A DNA stretch of 64,000 bases, from assembly GCA_963750295.1 (NCBI GenBank), contig CAVVPY010000001.1, forward strand, positions 2,542,001-2,606,000, given 5' to 3'. Positions within the stretch are counted from its first letter, which is position 1; the number at the start of each line of letters is the position of its first letter. The stretch comes from CAVVPY01 sp963750295 (lineage in GTDB: Bacteria > Actinomycetota > Actinomycetes > Mycobacteriales > Jatrophihabitantaceae). Under the pieces are notes generated by a model. The model had not been told where the DNA came from and searched no databases. It worked only from the letters and a program-made list of their open reading frames with translations. This document shows, one piece after another, positions 32,619-41,261 of this stretch. The translations under genes were made by a program, and so were the position numbers.

Positions 32619-33464
32619 GTGACGTCCGACCAACTCGTCCTGAGCCACCACAGCCTGCGGTTCGCGTCCTTCCCGGACCGGGTCCGGGCGGCCGCGGAAG
32701 GCGGGTACAGCGGGATCGGTCTCTACCTTCGCGCATACGAACGGTTGCGCGCCGACGGCCACTCCGACGCCGAGTTGCGCGACACGCTGGCCGAGCACGG
32801 GCAGCAGGTGCTCGAGATCGAGGCATTGCGAGGCTGGGCGTCCACGGGCGCCGGGCACGAGCAGTACCAGCGCGATCTCGACCTCGTCGACAACATGGTC
32901 GCGGCGTTCGGTCCGGCTCGCCACGTCCAGGTGATCGGTCCGTACGAAGGCGGAGTGGACGAGGCGGCCGCCGGATTCGCCCGGGTGTGCGACTGGCTCG
33001 CGGATCGCGGAATGAGTGCCGCGATCGAGTTCCTGCCGGAGATGAGCAACATTCCCGACATCGCCAGCGCGTGGCAGATCATCGAGGCCGCCGGACGGGC
33101 GAACGGCGGCATCTGCGTCGACTCGTGGCACCACTTCCGCGGCGGCAGCACCTTCGAACTGCTGGCGAGCGTGCCGCCGGAACGCATCGTCGACATCCAG
33201 ATCAACGACGGCCCGAACGAGCGCACCGAACCGGACTACTACACCGACTGCACCAGCAATCGGCTCGTTCCCGGCGCCGGAGACTTCGATCTCGTCGGAT
33301 TCGTGCGCACGCTCGACGACATGGGAGTCGACGCGCCCTTCTCGGTCGAGGTCATTTCCCATGGCCTCGACCAGTTGCCACCCGGCGAGTTGGCCCGAGC
33401 GATCGCGGACGGAACGCGCGCCGTACTCAACGCCGCCCGAGGCGACGCTCAGCGAGCGACGTAG
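32619..33464 (+). CDS. Sugar phosphate isomerase/epimerase-like TIM barrel
   Basis: A 281-aa xylose-isomerase-like barrel with metal-site blocks AAIEFLPEMSNI, GICVDSWHHFRGG and VDIQINDGP, and a late FSVEVISHG. It follows the ABC permease by 47 bp and so may act on the imported compound. It is a paralogue of the protein at 14805. The GTG 32619 start has only a weak GAG upstream. The 3' end overlaps the convergent SDR by 16 bp. Confidence 0.82.
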   Translation: MTSDQLVLSHHSLRFASFPDRVRAAAEGGYSGIGLYLRAYERLRADGHSDAELRDTLAEHGQQVLEIEALRGWASTGAGHEQYQRDLDLVDNMVAAFGPARHVQVIGPYEGGVDEAAAGFARVCDWLADRGMSAAIEFLPEMSNIPDIASAWQIIEAAGRANGGICVDSWHHFRGGSTFELLASVPPERIVDIQINDGPNERTEPDYYTDCTSNRLVPGAGDFDLVGFVRTLDDMGVDAPFSVEVISHGLDQLPPGELARAIADGTRAVLNAARGDAQRAT

Positions 33465-34207
33465 CCACCGTCGATCGGGACGGTGTGGCCGGTGATCCAC
33501 GCGGCCTCGTCCGAGGCGAGGAAGGCGACGACGGCTGCCACCTCGTCCGGCGTGGGGATGCCCGGAATCGGGTTGAAGTTCTGCATCATCGCCAGCATCT
33601 GCTCGGGATCAGGAGCGGTCGCGACGAACTTCTCGACGAGTGGCGTCCAGACGACGGTCGGGGCGATCGCGTTGATTCGGATGTTCTGCGCTGCGTACTC
33701 GACCGCCGCCGAACGGGTCAGCCCGATGATGCCGGCCTTGGCGAAGGTGTACGGCGAGATGTTCAGCTGACCGGTCAGGCCCGCCGTCGACGACGTGTTC
33801 ACGATGCTGCCCCCGCCGGTGCGAAGCATCGCCTCGATCGTGTACTTCAGCACGTAGAAGACCCCGTCACCGTTGATCGCGCGGACGCGGTCCCACTCGG
33901 CGACATCCATCTCGTGCAGGATCTGCTGATCACCGGCGATGCCGGCGTTGTTGAAGACGACGTCGATGCGGCCGAAGTGATCGACGGTCGCGTCGACGGC
34001 GCGGCGGACCGCGTCCGCATCTGCGGTGTCGACCGTGACCGCGAATGCGTCGGCACATTCGGCCGCGACGGCCTGCGCCGACTCGGCGTTGATGTCGGCG
34101 ACGGCGACCTTCGCGCCCTCCGCGGCGAATCGCCGCGCGGCAGCCGCACCGAGCCCTGATCCACCGCCGGTGACGAAGGCGACTTTGCCCTCGAAGCGCC
34201 CGGTCAC
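33449..34207 (-). CDS. Short-chain dehydrogenase/reductase
   Basis: A 252-aa classical SDR with TGGGSGLG, FNNAGIAG and YTFAK, ending IDGGYVAR. The GTG start overlaps the stop of the PEP-utilising gene by 4 bp. It is the last gene of the leftward operon Rieske 4-Rieske 3-SDR-PEP-utilising protein-SDR. Its 3' end overlaps the TIM-barrel gene by 16 bp, mirroring the pair at 14056-15680. Confidence 0.88.
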   Translation of the reverse strand: MTGRFEGKVAFVTGGGSGLGAAAARRFAAEGAKVAVADINAESAQAVAAECADAFAVTVDTADADAVRRAVDATVDHFGRIDVVFNNAGIAGDQQILHEMDVAEWDRVRAINGDGVFYVLKYTIEAMLRTGGGSIVNTSSTAGLTGQLNISPYTFAKAGIIGLTRSAAVEYAAQNIRINAIAPTVVWTPLVEKFVATAPDPEQMLAMMQNFNPIPGIPTPDEVAAVVAFLASDEAAWITGHTVPIDGGYVAR

Positions 34208-35949
34208 GACGCGCCTACGGTGACGGTTCCGGCGCTGCCGTCGACGGTGAGTTCCATCCCGTCACGCAGCCTCAAGGTCGCGTCCTCCAGAGACAGCACG
34301 CACGGGATACCCAGTTCACGTGACACGACGACGGCGTGACTGTTCAAGGCGCCGACGTCCACGACCACGGCGCCGGCCACGAGGAACAGCGGCGTCCACG
34401 CGGCGTCGGTCAGTGGCGCGACCATGATCTCGCCGGGTTCCAGTCCCATTGCCGCGTCGAGATCGAGCACGACGCGGGCTGTCCCGCGGTACTGACCAGC
34501 GCTGCCGCCGATTCCGCGCAGTACCTCACCCGGCGGCGCCGCGGGCGGCAGCGGGCGGCTACGACGCGGCCAATCGCCGAGCGGCTCGGGGTCGGCGTCG
34601 ATGATGAACGGCGGGTCGATGTCGAACAACTGCAGGTAGCCACTCAGCCGGTCGGCGATCACGGCGGTGAACCCCTCGGGCGCCAGCACGTAGTCATCCA
34701 ACTCCGACTCCAGCAGCATCATCACGTCCTCCGGTGCCGCGAAACGTCCGGCTGCGACACCGCGCCGCCCCAGCTCGCGGAGCGCCATCCGAACCTCGTT
34801 GATGGTCGTGACGGCGATCAGCTTGGTCTGCTCGCGAAGCGGGATGATCCGCGCGGCCGATGCGAGCGCCGTGTCAAAGCTCTGGACCTGTGCGTCGTCG
34901 GCGAGCGCCCCCCGGATGCGCGCCGCAGTCGCCTCGCGCTGAGCTGCGAGCCGGCCGTGCCGCTGGTCTGGGGACGTGTCGTCGGGCATGTTCCGCATGC
35001 TGTCGACGAGGGCAAGAGCCTGCTCGGGCCCAGCCTCCCAGGACACTGCTCGGATGTCCCACTCGTTCGGCCCGCGCTGCCCGTAGTCGGCGAGGAAACG
35101 CTCAAAGGCCGTCCCGAACTCGGCAATCGCGTCGTCGCCTGCGCTCGCCAGCGCCTCGAGCACCGCGGAGGGTCCACGGTCGAACAGCGCACGCACCTGG
35201 GGCGCGGCGTTGGCGCGACGCGACAGCTCCCAGAGACCCCAGGACGGGGACGCCGACTGGACCTCGCCCAGACCCGAGATGAGATCGAGCAGCGCATCGG
35301 GTTCCCCCGCGGCGGCGCATACCTCGGCCAGCATTGCCGGACCGACCGCTGAACCCAGCGTCGAGTAGTCGTGCCGGGCGAAGGCGTTGTCCAGCTCCGG
35401 GACGAACGAGCGAGCGAGCGTCACCAGCTCGGCATCCGACAACGTTTCGAGGTCGGGCCGATCGCGCCGTCTGCCGAGGACGCGGGCCAGATCCGCATCG
35501 ATCTCGGGAAAGGTCGAGGCTGTGAGCACTCCGCCGATCACCTCCGCGACCTTGGCCGAGCACTCGGCGCACGGATCGTCCGGATGTGGCTGGTAGGGCG
35601 GCGCGGCCGCGGCATTGCCCAGCAACGCGGCATCGAATGCCTCGACCGTCATGCCCATCCGGATGGCCATGACCCGGCAGTGCGAGAGATTGATGTAGAA
35701 GTAGCCACCGAACAGGCCGGCCACCGGCGGCCGTTCCATCGGCAGCTCGCCCTCGCGATAGATCCCGAAGTCGACAAGTCCACGCAGCCAACCAGGCAGC
35801 AGTCCACGCTCGAACACGAGGGTCCAGCCGAGCGGGCTGGCCGGGTCGGGCAGCACCTCACCGGCGTTGGCGCGGGTGTAGAAGGGCATCCGCTCGTTGC
35901 GGTCCCAGTCGGTCAACCAGGTGTCGGGCAACACGCGTTCTGCGCTCAC
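34204..35949 (-). CDS. PEP-utilising swivel-domain protein lacking ATP-grasp (paralogue)
   Basis: A 581-aa paralogue of the protein at 7573. It shares the start pattern (P)xYTRxNAxxVxPDP, GGYFYIN in place of GYLYVN, RGPxEWDI, EVRMAxxELGRR and the C-terminal phosphohistidine motif NSHAVVVSRELGIPC (His about residue 538). As in its paralogue no ATP-grasp or PEP-barrel domain is present. A DPCAEC stretch with two close Cys (about residues 127-130) is peculiar to this copy. GTG 35949 overlaps the upstream SDR stop. Its place inside a Rieske operon suggests it phosphorylates or activates a hydroxylated intermediate (inference). Confidence 0.7.
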   Translation of the reverse strand: MSAERVLPDTWLTDWDRNERMPFYTRANAGEVLPDPASPLGWTLVFERGLLPGWLRGLVDFGIYREGELPMERPPVAGLFGGYFYINLSHCRVMAIRMGMTVEAFDAALLGNAAAAPPYQPHPDDPCAECSAKVAEVIGGVLTASTFPEIDADLARVLGRRRDRPDLETLSDAELVTLARSFVPELDNAFARHDYSTLGSAVGPAMLAEVCAAAGEPDALLDLISGLGEVQSASPSWGLWELSRRANAAPQVRALFDRGPSAVLEALASAGDDAIAEFGTAFERFLADYGQRGPNEWDIRAVSWEAGPEQALALVDSMRNMPDDTSPDQRHGRLAAQREATAARIRGALADDAQVQSFDTALASAARIIPLREQTKLIAVTTINEVRMALRELGRRGVAAGRFAAPEDVMMLLESELDDYVLAPEGFTAVIADRLSGYLQLFDIDPPFIIDADPEPLGDWPRRSRPLPPAAPPGEVLRGIGGSAGQYRGTARVVLDLDAAMGLEPGEIMVAPLTDAAWTPLFLVAGAVVVDVGALNSHAVVVSRELGIPCVLSLEDATLRLRDGMELTVDGSAGTVTVGAS

Positions 35950-36788
35950 CACTGCGCAGTGCCGCCGTCGACATTGATGAGCGCGCCGGTGATCCCCCCG
36001 CCGACCTCGCTCGCCAGCAGGGTAGCCATCGCGGCGACCTCGGCGACCGTGTTCAGCCGCTTGAGCGCCGATTCCTGCGCGTAGTTGTCCAGGAACTGCT
36101 CGTAGGTGATGCCGGCCTGCGCGGCAACGGTGGGGCCTGCCTCTTTCATCAGGTCGGTCTCGACCGCGCCGGGACAGATCGCGTTGCACGTGATGCCCCG
36201 CGGGCCGTACTCGTGTGCCACAGCCTTGGTGAGCCCGTTGATGGCGTGCTTGTTGGTGATGTAGTGACTCACCGCCGGCTTGTTCCCCTGCTTGCCCTCG
36301 ACCGAGGAGATGTTGATGATTCGCCCCCAGCCGTGTTCGAGCATGTACTTCAGCGCGCGCCGGGTTCCCCAGAACACCGCGTTGAGGTTGAGGTTCAGCG
36401 CGTTGTCCCATGCCGCGTCGGACAGTTCGTGCACGAGTGCCCACCCGTCGCTGCCCCCCGCGTTGTTCACCAGGATGTCCACGCGCCCGTAGCGCTTGGC
36501 GGCCTCGTCAACCAGGTTGTTCACATCGTCCTGCCGGCGGACATCGCACGACACGAAGGTCGCCCGGTCGCCCATGCCCATCTCATCGATCGCCTGCAGG
36601 CCCTTGTCCTTCGACTTTCCGCCGATCACCACCGCTGCGCCCTCGGCCAGGAATCCCTCGGCGATCCCCCTGCCGATACCGCGCGAACCGCCGGTGATCA
36701 CGGCGACCCGCTTGTCGAGCTTCGGCGCCGCTGCGGCGTCGAAGGTCGCCGCCGATTCGTCGATGTCGGTCGCTCCGCCGCCGCTCAT
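35946..36788 (-). CDS. Short-chain dehydrogenase/reductase
   Basis: A 280-aa classical SDR with TGGSRGIG, NNAGGSDG and the active site YITNK. It carries about 25 extra N-terminal residues (rich in Gly, Asp and Ala) before the Rossmann strand. It is more than half identical by eye to the SDR at 42096, with the shared block GRIINISSVEGK, AxNGLTKAVA and CNAICPG. Both ends are coupled: ATG overlaps the Rieske 3 stop and its stop overlaps the PEP-utilising gene. It probably oxidises the Rieske product. Confidence 0.88.
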   Translation of the reverse strand: MSGGGATDIDESAATFDAAAAPKLDKRVAVITGGSRGIGRGIAEGFLAEGAAVVIGGKSKDKGLQAIDEMGMGDRATFVSCDVRRQDDVNNLVDEAAKRYGRVDILVNNAGGSDGWALVHELSDAAWDNALNLNLNAVFWGTRRALKYMLEHGWGRIINISSVEGKQGNKPAVSHYITNKHAINGLTKAVAHEYGPRGITCNAICPGAVETDLMKEAGPTVAAQAGITYEQFLDNYAQESALKRLNTVAEVAAMATLLASEVGGGITGALINVDGGTAQW

Positions 36789-37969
36789 GTCACCGTCTCC
36801 TTCAGCACCCGATGGAAATGTTGGACACCCGGTTCGTTCCGACCGAACACGAACTCCTCCTCGGCCAACGCGTCGAGACCACGCTGCACCCCGTACCCGG
36901 TTGCGTAGTCCTCGTCCATGACGACGTCGTGGAACCAGTCCCGGGTGTGCTCCGCCGCCTTGCGCTCGTCGTCGTCCTGGGGCTCGTGCCGCAGTGCCAT
37001 GATCTGCTGGGTGTGCGAGGTGTCCCAGGTCTTTCCCGGCAGGACGAGCGAGACGACGACCTGTGACCGCCAACCGCCGGCAACGGCAAGGCCGGGGTAC
37101 AGCCAGTAGATCGCACCGACGCACAGCGCTGGGTCCCACTGCTCCTCGGGCTCATCGACCGCGTTGGCGATCGGCCGCAGCGCGAACGAGTTGCGTTGGT
37201 GCGGTCCCCACGTGTCGAACGCCGCCATGTTCGAGAGGTTCGTCCGGAACACGGTGGTGCGGTGCAGTGACGCGAAGTGATAGCCCTCGAGGTAGCCGTC
37301 GATGACGACCTTCCAGTTCGGCCCGACAAGGGTGCGCGTGGAGTAGTGGTGGGTTCGGTCCAGCGCCATCGCCTCGAGCAGGAGGATCAGCTCCGGTCCG
37401 AGCCAGGTGTCGAGATCGATCGTCGCCGTCCGGTCGAGCGAGACGAAAACGAGCCCGGCCCGCTCTGCGACCGGCAGCGAGAGCAGCCCCATCCGATCCT
37501 TGTCGACGCCACCGAACGTGTCCTCGCCGTAGACCCCGAGCAGGCAACCCTTCAGGTCGTAGCTCCACGCGTGATACGGACACGTCAACCGGTTGGCGCG
37601 CCCGGTGCCCTCTGGGACGAGTTCCGCGCCGCGGTGCCGGCAAACATTGATCACCGCGTGGACGGCTCCGGAGTTGTCGCGCGTGATGAGGACGGGAGTT
37701 CCGGCCACGTCGATCGCCTTGTACGTGCCGGGGCCGGGCAGTTCGCACGACAGGGCAAGCGGAAGTGGCACCTTGCCGTGGACGGCCTTCATCTCCCGTT
37801 GCCACAGGTCGGGATCGCGGTAGTTGTGCACCGGCTCACGCCACTGCTCAGGAGCCTGATCGGTCGACTTGTTCCGGTAGTGCTCGACCAGCCGTCCCAT
37901 GACCCCGAACGCGTCCTCGCGTACGGCTGGGCTGAAGTCGATTCCCGCGACGTAGTGCGGTGCGGCCAT
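36785..37969 (-). CDS. Rieske non-heme iron oxygenase, alpha subunit (Rieske 3)
   Basis: A 394-aa alpha subunit. The cluster site is NVCRHRGAELV with CPYHAWSYDLKG. The catalytic site is NWKVVIDGYLEGYHFASLH, with Glu228 in place of the usual bridging Asp, and His231 and His236. Compared with Rieske 1 and 2 it belongs to a different branch (benzoate/phthalate/CntA-like). ATG 37969 is chosen because the family similarity starts there; the longer frame upstream is not conserved. It is 13 bp after Rieske 4. Two alpha subunits in one operon could be alternative enzymes or a hetero-oligomer. Confidence 0.9.
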   Translation of the reverse strand: MAAPHYVAGIDFSPAVREDAFGVMGRLVEHYRNKSTDQAPEQWREPVHNYRDPDLWQREMKAVHGKVPLPLALSCELPGPGTYKAIDVAGTPVLITRDNSGAVHAVINVCRHRGAELVPEGTGRANRLTCPYHAWSYDLKGCLLGVYGEDTFGGVDKDRMGLLSLPVAERAGLVFVSLDRTATIDLDTWLGPELILLLEAMALDRTHHYSTRTLVGPNWKVVIDGYLEGYHFASLHRTTVFRTNLSNMAAFDTWGPHQRNSFALRPIANAVDEPEEQWDPALCVGAIYWLYPGLAVAGGWRSQVVVSLVLPGKTWDTSHTQQIMALRHEPQDDDERKAAEHTRDWFHDVVMDEDYATGYGVQRGLDALAEEEFVFGRNEPGVQHFHRVLKETVT

Positions 37970-37982
37970 TCTCGGTCCCGTC

Positions 37983-39113
37983 TCAATCTTCGGCGTCGAG
38001 CATGTCCTGCACGACTTGGTGGAAGTGGGTGATCTTGCATTCACGATCGTTGAAGATGTTGCGGGTGTATGCCGTCGATCGCCGCGCGGCGCCCCACTCC
38101 TGGTAGATCTCGACATCCTCGGCGACGACGCCCTTGAGCCTTTCCCAGTGCGCGCCGACCTTGTCCAGGTACTCGTCGTCCCCGTCCTTGTACCAGAGCT
38201 CCCACGTCTCGAACCGGGTGCGGTCGACAGCGATCGGCACCGAGCGGAACAACTGGATGTGATTCGGGTTGTTGTTGAACACCGAGGTCGGGAAGATCGT
38301 GTAGTGGCAGATCGCCAGGCTCTGGTGATCGCCGGTCTGGTTCAACTCGGGTAGCACACCCTTGTACGGGATCACCATCATCCCGTTCTTGTCGAAGACG
38401 AAGTACGTGCTGAACCGGCCGTCCTTGACGTCCTGCGGCGAGATCGTGTGCAGGTGGGCAGCGTGGTAGTTCTCGTTGAATCCGTCGATGACAACCTTCC
38501 AGTTGGCAGGCAGTTCCCACACGAGCTTGTCGTGCAGTTCCATGTCCTGCATCCGGTATACGCCCAAGTCGGACGTGATCTCGGGCCCGATCCAGTCGGT
38601 CAGCGTCCCGGCGACGCCCGGACCAGCCAGGACGGCCCACACCCAGCCGCCCCACTCGTCGCACTCGACGGGAGGCGCACACAGGCCCTCGAGCTGCTTC
38701 TCGTCGAAGTCCTCGCGGTCGGGGACGCCGACCAGGGTGCCCTCGAGGTCATAGCTCCAGCTGTGCCACCGGCAGGTGAACCGGCGAGCGCCCTTCCCCG
38801 ACTCCGGGACGATTCGCGCACCGCGGTGCTGGCAGACGTTGTGGAACCCGCTCACTCCGCCGTCGCGGCGCCGACTCACCACGATCGTCTCGCCATGGCC
38901 CTCCCAGACGATGTGGTCGCCAGGGCTGACCAGTTCCTCGGATCTGCAGATGATCTGCCAGCTGCGGTTGAGCACCTTGCGGCGCTCCTGCTCAAACCGG
39001 TCCGGGTCGGTGTACACCGACGAATCGAGCTGGGCCGGGCCGATATCCGGAATCAGCGGCACCCCAGGACCGATCCGGGCCGGCAGGTCACCACGGTGCG
39101 GGACGTAGACCAA
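37983..39113 (-). CDS. Rieske non-heme iron oxygenase, alpha subunit (Rieske 4), TTG start
   Basis: A 376-aa alpha subunit with NVCQHRGARIV and CRWHSWSYDLEG for the [2Fe-2S] cluster and NWKVVIDGFNENYHAAHLH for the iron, with Glu214, His217 and His222. It is paralogous to Rieske 3 but clearly distinct. TTG 39113 is chosen because AGGAG stands 5 bp upstream and no ATG or GTG fits. It is first in the leftward operon; the promoter should lie in the 160-bp gap before the histidine phosphatase gene. No ferredoxin or reductase is in this operon. Confidence 0.9.
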   Translation of the reverse strand: MVYVPHRGDLPARIGPGVPLIPDIGPAQLDSSVYTDPDRFEQERRKVLNRSWQIICRSEELVSPGDHIVWEGHGETIVVSRRRDGGVSGFHNVCQHRGARIVPESGKGARRFTCRWHSWSYDLEGTLVGVPDREDFDEKQLEGLCAPPVECDEWGGWVWAVLAGPGVAGTLTDWIGPEITSDLGVYRMQDMELHDKLVWELPANWKVVIDGFNENYHAAHLHTISPQDVKDGRFSTYFVFDKNGMMVIPYKGVLPELNQTGDHQSLAICHYTIFPTSVFNNNPNHIQLFRSVPIAVDRTRFETWELWYKDGDDEYLDKVGAHWERLKGVVAEDVEIYQEWGAARRSTAYTRNIFNDRECKITHFHQVVQDMLDAED

Positions 39114-39273
39114 TTCGACTCCTAGATAGAGGACCCGGTGTTGGGAAAGTACGCTCCGGTGGTCCGGATTATCCACGCGCTGTGCGGCGAAGGGCAACAC
39201 TTCCGGACGGATGCCTCACACAAGCTCTGGTTACTGCCGCGTAATGACCGGGCAGGTCCTACCATCGGCATGC

Positions 39274-40032
39274 ATGCAACCGCATCCGCTCCCGACGTCA
39301 CCATCGACGCCGTCACCGCCGCGCCAACCGCCGGCCGCGGCCCCGTCGCCGACCTCGCTCGATCGGCCATTCCTGACCGGTCAACCGAACGTCGTCACGC
39401 TCTCGTTCGTGCGGCATGGGAAGCAGGAGGTCCCGGACGGGGCCTTCACCCCCGCGCAATGGGCGGACCCACCGCTGTCCGAACTGGGCAAGCGCCAGGC
39501 CGCCGCGGTGGGCGCTGCCTTCGCCGACGAACCGCTGGACGCCGTGCTCTGCAGCCACCTCGTCCGGGCGGCCGAAACTGCCCAGCAGGTCGCAGGTCCG
39601 CACGGTCTCGAACCGATCGTCTATCCGGAACTTCGCGAGGTGGAGACCTACCGGGACGTACCCGATGGCGTGCGACTCGAGGACATCCTGCCGCCGGTCA
39701 TGTGGCACGGGGTCCACGAACGCTTCGTACGGGAGCGCCGCTGGGACGTGTCGCCGTTCTCGGAAAGCAGTGCCGAATTCCGTCATCGAGTCGTGACCGT
39801 GGTCGAAGGCATCCTGGCCATGCACGAGGGATCACATCTGGCAATCGTGTGCCACGGTGGAGTGATCAACGCCTATATCGGGCACTTGCTCGGGCTCCAC
39901 GAGGACATGTTCTTCCGCCCCGCGCACGCTTCCGTGAGTCGCGTCCTGGCCGGCGACGGTCGGCGGGTCATCCACACCCTCAATGAGTTGCACCACCTCC
40001 ACGCCGTCACGCCGGAGCTGGTTACTTTCTAG
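39274..40032 (+). CDS. Histidine phosphatase family protein (phosphoglycerate-mutase-like)
   Basis: A 252-aa member of the branch-1 histidine phosphatases: LSFVRHGKQE (phospho-His at about 46), SHLVRAAETAQ, and a late VCHGGVINAYIGHLLG with the second catalytic His. It would remove phosphate from a small molecule. The first ~35 residues are Pro/Ser/Thr rich and look unstructured, so the true start is uncertain; ATG 39274 and ATG 39244 are both in frame without a good ribosome-binding site. Confidence 0.82.
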   Translation: MQPHPLPTSPSTPSPPRQPPAAAPSPTSLDRPFLTGQPNVVTLSFVRHGKQEVPDGAFTPAQWADPPLSELGKRQAAAVGAAFADEPLDAVLCSHLVRAAETAQQVAGPHGLEPIVYPELREVETYRDVPDGVRLEDILPPVMWHGVHERFVRERRWDVSPFSESSAEFRHRVVTVVEGILAMHEGSHLAIVCHGGVINAYIGHLLGLHEDMFFRPAHASVSRVLAGDGRRVIHTLNELHHLHAVTPELVTF

Positions 40033-40055
40033 AGTCAAGCACTGGTTCCCGACGG

Positions 40056-40382
40056 TCAGGGCACGCGCGAGTACGTCGTCGGCTGCACCAACTGCAGTGC
40101 CTCGTCGGCGATGGACTCGGCGAATGCGTCGTGCCAGCGGCGCGCATCCGGGTGGCTGCGCACGTTGTCGAGCGCGTCCAGGACGCTGTTGGCCGACGGC
40201 ACCCGCCAGATGTGAAATACCGCGCCGAGACGCCCTATGCCCGGCGTGAAGGCGCCAACCAAGCGCCACCCGTTCTCCTCCAGCACCGGTGCCATCTCGG
40301 CCATCGTCGATGCGAAGAGCTTGTACTTGCCGCGGACAAGCTGAAGCGTCACGTGCAGGTAGACCGCTGTGTCGTCGGTCAT
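40056..40382 (-). CDS. NIPSNAP-like small protein
   Basis: A 108-aa ferredoxin-like-fold protein with the NIPSNAP pattern: VYLHVTLQLVRGKYKLF, LEENGWRLVGAF, VFHIWRVPSANSVLDAL and HPDARRWHDAF. Members are structurally close to ABM monooxygenases and turn up in many catabolic clusters, but their function is unsettled. ATG 40382 has GGAG 5 bp upstream. It is a single gene convergent on the histidine phosphatase gene. Confidence 0.75.
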   Translation of the reverse strand: MTDDTAVYLHVTLQLVRGKYKLFASTMAEMAPVLEENGWRLVGAFTPGIGRLGAVFHIWRVPSANSVLDALDNVRSHPDARRWHDAFAESIADEALQLVQPTTYSRVP

Positions 40383-40411
40383 GCCGTCTCCTTCGGACCC
40401 CGCTGTCAGAG

Positions 40412-40421
40412 TGTTTATGGA
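40412..40421 (-). promoter_or_regulatory. Promoter-like TCCATAAACA element
   Basis: On the minus strand TCCATAAACA lies 30 bp upstream of the NIPSNAP-like start. It shares TCCATAAAC with the element at 50360. The -10 would be TAAACA. Confidence 0.35.
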
Positions 40422-40459
40422 CTACGGTGACAGTAACTACCCTACTGGCTGGAGCTGCC

Positions 40460-41221
40460 GTGACCCGGCGATGGACCCCGCAGAGCGCCGTGAACTTTCG
40501 CGACCTCGGGGGGCACTCGACAATCGCCGGCGGACGCATTCGCGAAGGTGTCTTGTTCCGCAGCGAATCGCCGCAATTCCTGACCACGGCGGACGCAGCG
40601 AGGCTCGTCGACGACGCGAGGCTGCAAGTCGTCCTCGACCTGCGGTTCGCCGCCGAGGCGGTGGCAGCCGGCCGGGGGCCGCTCGCTGATACGGCGGCGC
40701 GCTATCTCAACATCCCGATCGTCGGCGCGGGTGGGGACGACATTGCCTTTGCCATCCCGCTGGACGGCGGTGGGAACCTGCTCACTCGGTACTACATCAG
40801 CTTCGTCCAGAACAGCGCGCCAGCCTTCGTGGACGTGTGCCGCGCGCTGGCCGCACCCTCGGGCATGCCGGCCCTGTTGCACTGCGCTGCGGGCAAGGAC
40901 CGCACCGGCGTTGTCGTCGCCGTGATCCTCTCGGCACTCGGGGTGCCCGACGACCGCGTCGTGGCCGACTACGCGCGCACCGCGGAGGGCATGCCGCGCG
41001 TCATTCGCCGCCTCAGCGGCGTCCCCGCCTACGCCGCGACGATCGCCGCCCAGGATCCCGATGACGAGAAGGCGCTCTCGACGCCGGAGACGATGCAGGG
41101 CTTCCTCCACTGGCTCGCTCGCGAGCACGGATCAGCGCGCGAAATGCTGCTGACCGCAGGACTGGAGCCCGAGGTGTTGACCGATCTGACCCACCTGATG
41201 GTTGATCGAGCCGCTGCCTGA
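40460..41221 (+). CDS. Tyrosine-phosphatase-like protein (Y_phosphatase3 type)
   Basis: A 253-aa protein of the LipA/LptA-like dual-specificity phosphatase group. It opens with NFRDLGGHSTIAGGRIREG, typical of this group, and contains the CX5R active site LHCAAGKDRTG with Cys at about residue 141 and the general-acid region FRSESPQF. Substrates in this family include phosphoinositides and phosphotyrosine. GTG 40460 follows GGAG. It is followed after 40 bp by an SDR in the same direction. Confidence 0.87.
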   Translation: MTRRWTPQSAVNFRDLGGHSTIAGGRIREGVLFRSESPQFLTTADAARLVDDARLQVVLDLRFAAEAVAAGRGPLADTAARYLNIPIVGAGGDDIAFAIPLDGGGNLLTRYYISFVQNSAPAFVDVCRALAAPSGMPALLHCAAGKDRTGVVVAVILSALGVPDDRVVADYARTAEGMPRVIRRLSGVPAYAATIAAQDPDDEKALSTPETMQGFLHWLAREHGSAREMLLTAGLEPEVLTDLTHLMVDRAAA

Positions 41222-41261
41222 TCGACCTGCTGACAGCTGAACTGCAGAGAACGGGGGCCAC

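Noticed and set aside
34204..36444. Extension of the PEP-utilising protein upstream to 36444
   Set aside because: The extra 165 codons overlap the SDR in another frame and look random; GTG 35949 with a 4-bp overlap is the natural start.
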